A DNA stretch of 64,000 bases from Iris pallida (lineage: Eukaryota > Streptophyta > Magnoliopsida > Asparagales > Iridaceae), in NCBI GenBank assembly GCA_029216955.1, contig JANAVB010002199.1, forward strand, positions 18,039,053-18,103,052, in the 5' to 3' direction. Shown here piece after piece: positions 62,346-64,000 of this stretch (positions are counted from its first letter, which is position 1; each line of letters starts with the position of its first letter). Under the pieces are notes generated by a model that did not search any database, was not told where the DNA came from, and was given only the letters and a program-made list of their open reading frames with translations. A program made the position numbers and the translations under genes.

Positions 62346-63414
62346 ATAGTCGACAGAAACCTAAAACCTATTTTTTTTTTTTTGTGAAAAAAAATTTGTC
62401 ATGAACAAAAATTCAAGAGTTTTCGTTCTTCTTTCAAAACGATGCTAACTCTTATAGAAAAGAAGAAGATCTTCTCTCCACAATTGACCTAATCGTCGAA
62501 AAAATTCAAATCTCTCCACGATGATGATGATGATGAGCGATGATTGAAGTTCGACTGAAGAAAAGCACAGTGAACTACGAACGATATTTGCGATCTCTGC
62601 TGAAGATGAAAGCAATGGAATTCAGATCGCTCGAGAAGAAGAAGACGACGAAAATCGCAATCCAAATCTGAGTTTGTGCGAAGGGTAGTTATGGTATTAT
62701 AAAGATGGCAATTTTGTAAATACAGAACATCTAAAGAGAATCTTGAAATATTTAACGTAAAATATATAATTATGGACATTTCATAAAACCTATCATGCGG
62801 GTGGTCATACAAACCAATCCCGAAATTGGATTTCTCAGCAATTTTCCAGTAACAGCAATGTCTGCCAAAAATGGATAGCAGGATTGTAGGAGAGTGAAAT
62901 ATATGTCTGACAGTGTAGAAGATACTGTATGGGATATTTCATTAAAATATATGAGAGATTGAAATATACGAGTCTAATGAATAACGTTAACTCTTTCCAA
63001 GATTGGGAGATCGTCACTTATATTCAGTGTTGTAATCACTCGTTGCTCATTCCACGCTTATGTTAAAAAAAAAACACAGGTAAAACTCATCCAAAACTCG
63101 TGAAGTAGACACAAATTTGAATACAAAACAAGTGATGATTTGAATCAGTAGCCTCCGCCCTGTGGCCGAGCGGCCTGAGGTCTCCGGCTCGTCGCACGTC
63201 GGAGAGCTGCATTCCCGCCTCCGAAGTTTGCAACCGCCTATTCTTCTAAAGCATATACGTTTATATTTATGATTTTTTTTTAATTGTATGATTGATTGTA
63301 GTAACCAATAATTGAGAGAGATCCATTTAATGGAGCAAAAGATGAATTATGGCCACACCACGACACTACGGGGGGTTAGGACCAACTTGAATTACAATCG
63401 CATTTCTTCTAAGG
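62346..63414. other. No gene recognised
   Basis: AT-rich sequence. A GATGATGATGATGA tract lies near 62520. GTGGCCGAGCGGCCTGAGG near 63161-63180 resembles a pol III A box, but no tRNA fold follows. Confidence 0.5.
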
Positions 63415-63665
63415 CTAAATTATAACTTAATACCCTTAACTATCATTGTTTTTCAAGTTGATACTCTCAACTTTTGTAGGTGCTAACTTAATACCCTATC
63501 TCAACTTATATTTCTAACTTAATACCCAAAATTTGTTTTATTCCTAAGGCTTAATTGCACTTTGATACCCTCAACTATTACACTTTTTCAAGTTGATACC
63601 CTAAACTTTTTTTTGTAACAACTCGATACCCTCAACTATTTTATTTTTTCAACTTAATACCTAAA
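63415..63665. repeat. Degenerate tandem repeat of TTGATACCCTCAACT units
   Basis: About eight copies of AACTTAATACCC or TTGATACCCTCAACT words occur, spaced 25-50 bp and separated by T-rich spacers. No coding sequence. Confidence 0.75.
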
Positions 63666-63716
63666 ACACAAAAAATTCCAAAAATGTCCCTGGCTTTCTC
63701 TCTCACATGCAACCCC

Positions 63717-64000
63717 CCTCCCCCCCCCCCCCCCCTCCCATTCCGGTGACCACCTCCCCCCCCCCCTCCCTCTCCGGCGACCACCTCCCCCCCTCCCTCT
63801 CCGGCGATGGTGGAGTCGGGAAAGGAGAGGAGGGCAGCGAGAGAGGGAGGGGGTGCGGGTTGCCGGAGGGTGGAGGGGAGCGGGGGGGAGGGGGAGGGTG
63901 CAGGCGGGGCGGCGGAGGGGGAGGGTGCAGGCGCGGCGGCGGAGGGGGAGGGTGCAGGCGCGGCGGCGGAGGGGGAGGGTGCAGGCGAGGCGGGGCACAG
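63717..64000. repeat. GC-rich low complexity and 27-bp minisatellite
   Basis: Poly-C tracts and CTCCGGCGACCACCTCCCC repeats are followed by GGAGGGGGAGGGTGCAGGCG units of about 27 bp, at least four copies running into the window edge. An open minus-strand frame gives a repeated RRRACTLPL peptide, which I regard as a by-product of the repeat. Confidence 0.8.

Noticed and set aside
63155..63240. Possible tRNA gene (GTGGCCGAGCGG resembles an A box)
   Set aside because: I could not pair an acceptor stem or find a proper TTCGA T-loop. At most it is a pol III-like relic.
63654..63998. 114-codon minus-strand frame with RRRACTLPL repeats
   Set aside because: This is a by-product of the GC-rich 27-bp minisatellite. 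It runs into the window edge and has low-complexity composition.

Overview
The window is a stretch of plant nuclear genome, almost certainly from a eudicot; I cannot name the species. It is AT-rich and packed with nested transposable elements. It holds one complete host gene, a 14-coding-exon gene for V-type H+-ATPase subunit B (41195-59810, plus strand; the exons sum to 1467 nt, 488 residues). I see no rRNA, tRNA or CRISPR. All coordinates, repeat boundaries and domain calls come from reading the sequence by eye.

Region 1-10169 is repeat-rich flank. It contains two direct-repeat families (1-847 and 1168-2200), a minus-strand Ty1/copia LTR with its primer-binding site (2758-3237), a likely hAT derivative (3870-4560), a truncated CACTA element with CGACGT-rich subterminal arrays and a broken transposase gene (4882-9131), a hAT MITE with a perfect 8-bp target duplication (9188-9724) and a long-hairpin MITE (9816-9946).

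Region 10170-39762 reads as one 29.6-kb CACTA transposon. It has CACTACAACA termini, imperfect TIRs of about 29 bp, a CGT target duplication on both sides and palindromic subterminal repeats. It was later split by other elements. (1) A 17.8-kb Ty3/gypsy element of the Tat type lies at 10231-28076, with LTRs of 1344 and 1347 bp and TSD ATAGC. It carries Gag, protease, RT, RNase H, a second archaeal-type RNase H and integrase in a single reading frame interrupted by five TAG/TGA stops, plus a spliced antisense gene with its own TATA box. (2) A 5.2-kb minus-strand solo LTR lies at 32608-37850, with TSD ATAAG. (3) A hAT MITE lies at 38151-38768. The CACTA element also carries pieces of host genes: two exons matching L-arabinokinase (31153-31650) and a short eEF1A piece (30876-30972).

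Region 39763-60200 is the V-ATPase B locus. Its first coding intron is 11.7 kb. It contains an internal tandem duplication, a hAT MITE with a perfect 8-bp TSD (43240-43810) and a minus-strand copia element (44134-52425), into whose (TA)n stretch an almost full-length L1-type LINE (about 46074-51622) has inserted. All exon junctions still keep the reading frame, so the gene looks functional despite this load.

Region 60200-64000 has no recognisable gene. It contains a striking palindromic minisatellite (61642-62345) and ends in GC-rich, low-complexity minisatellite DNA.
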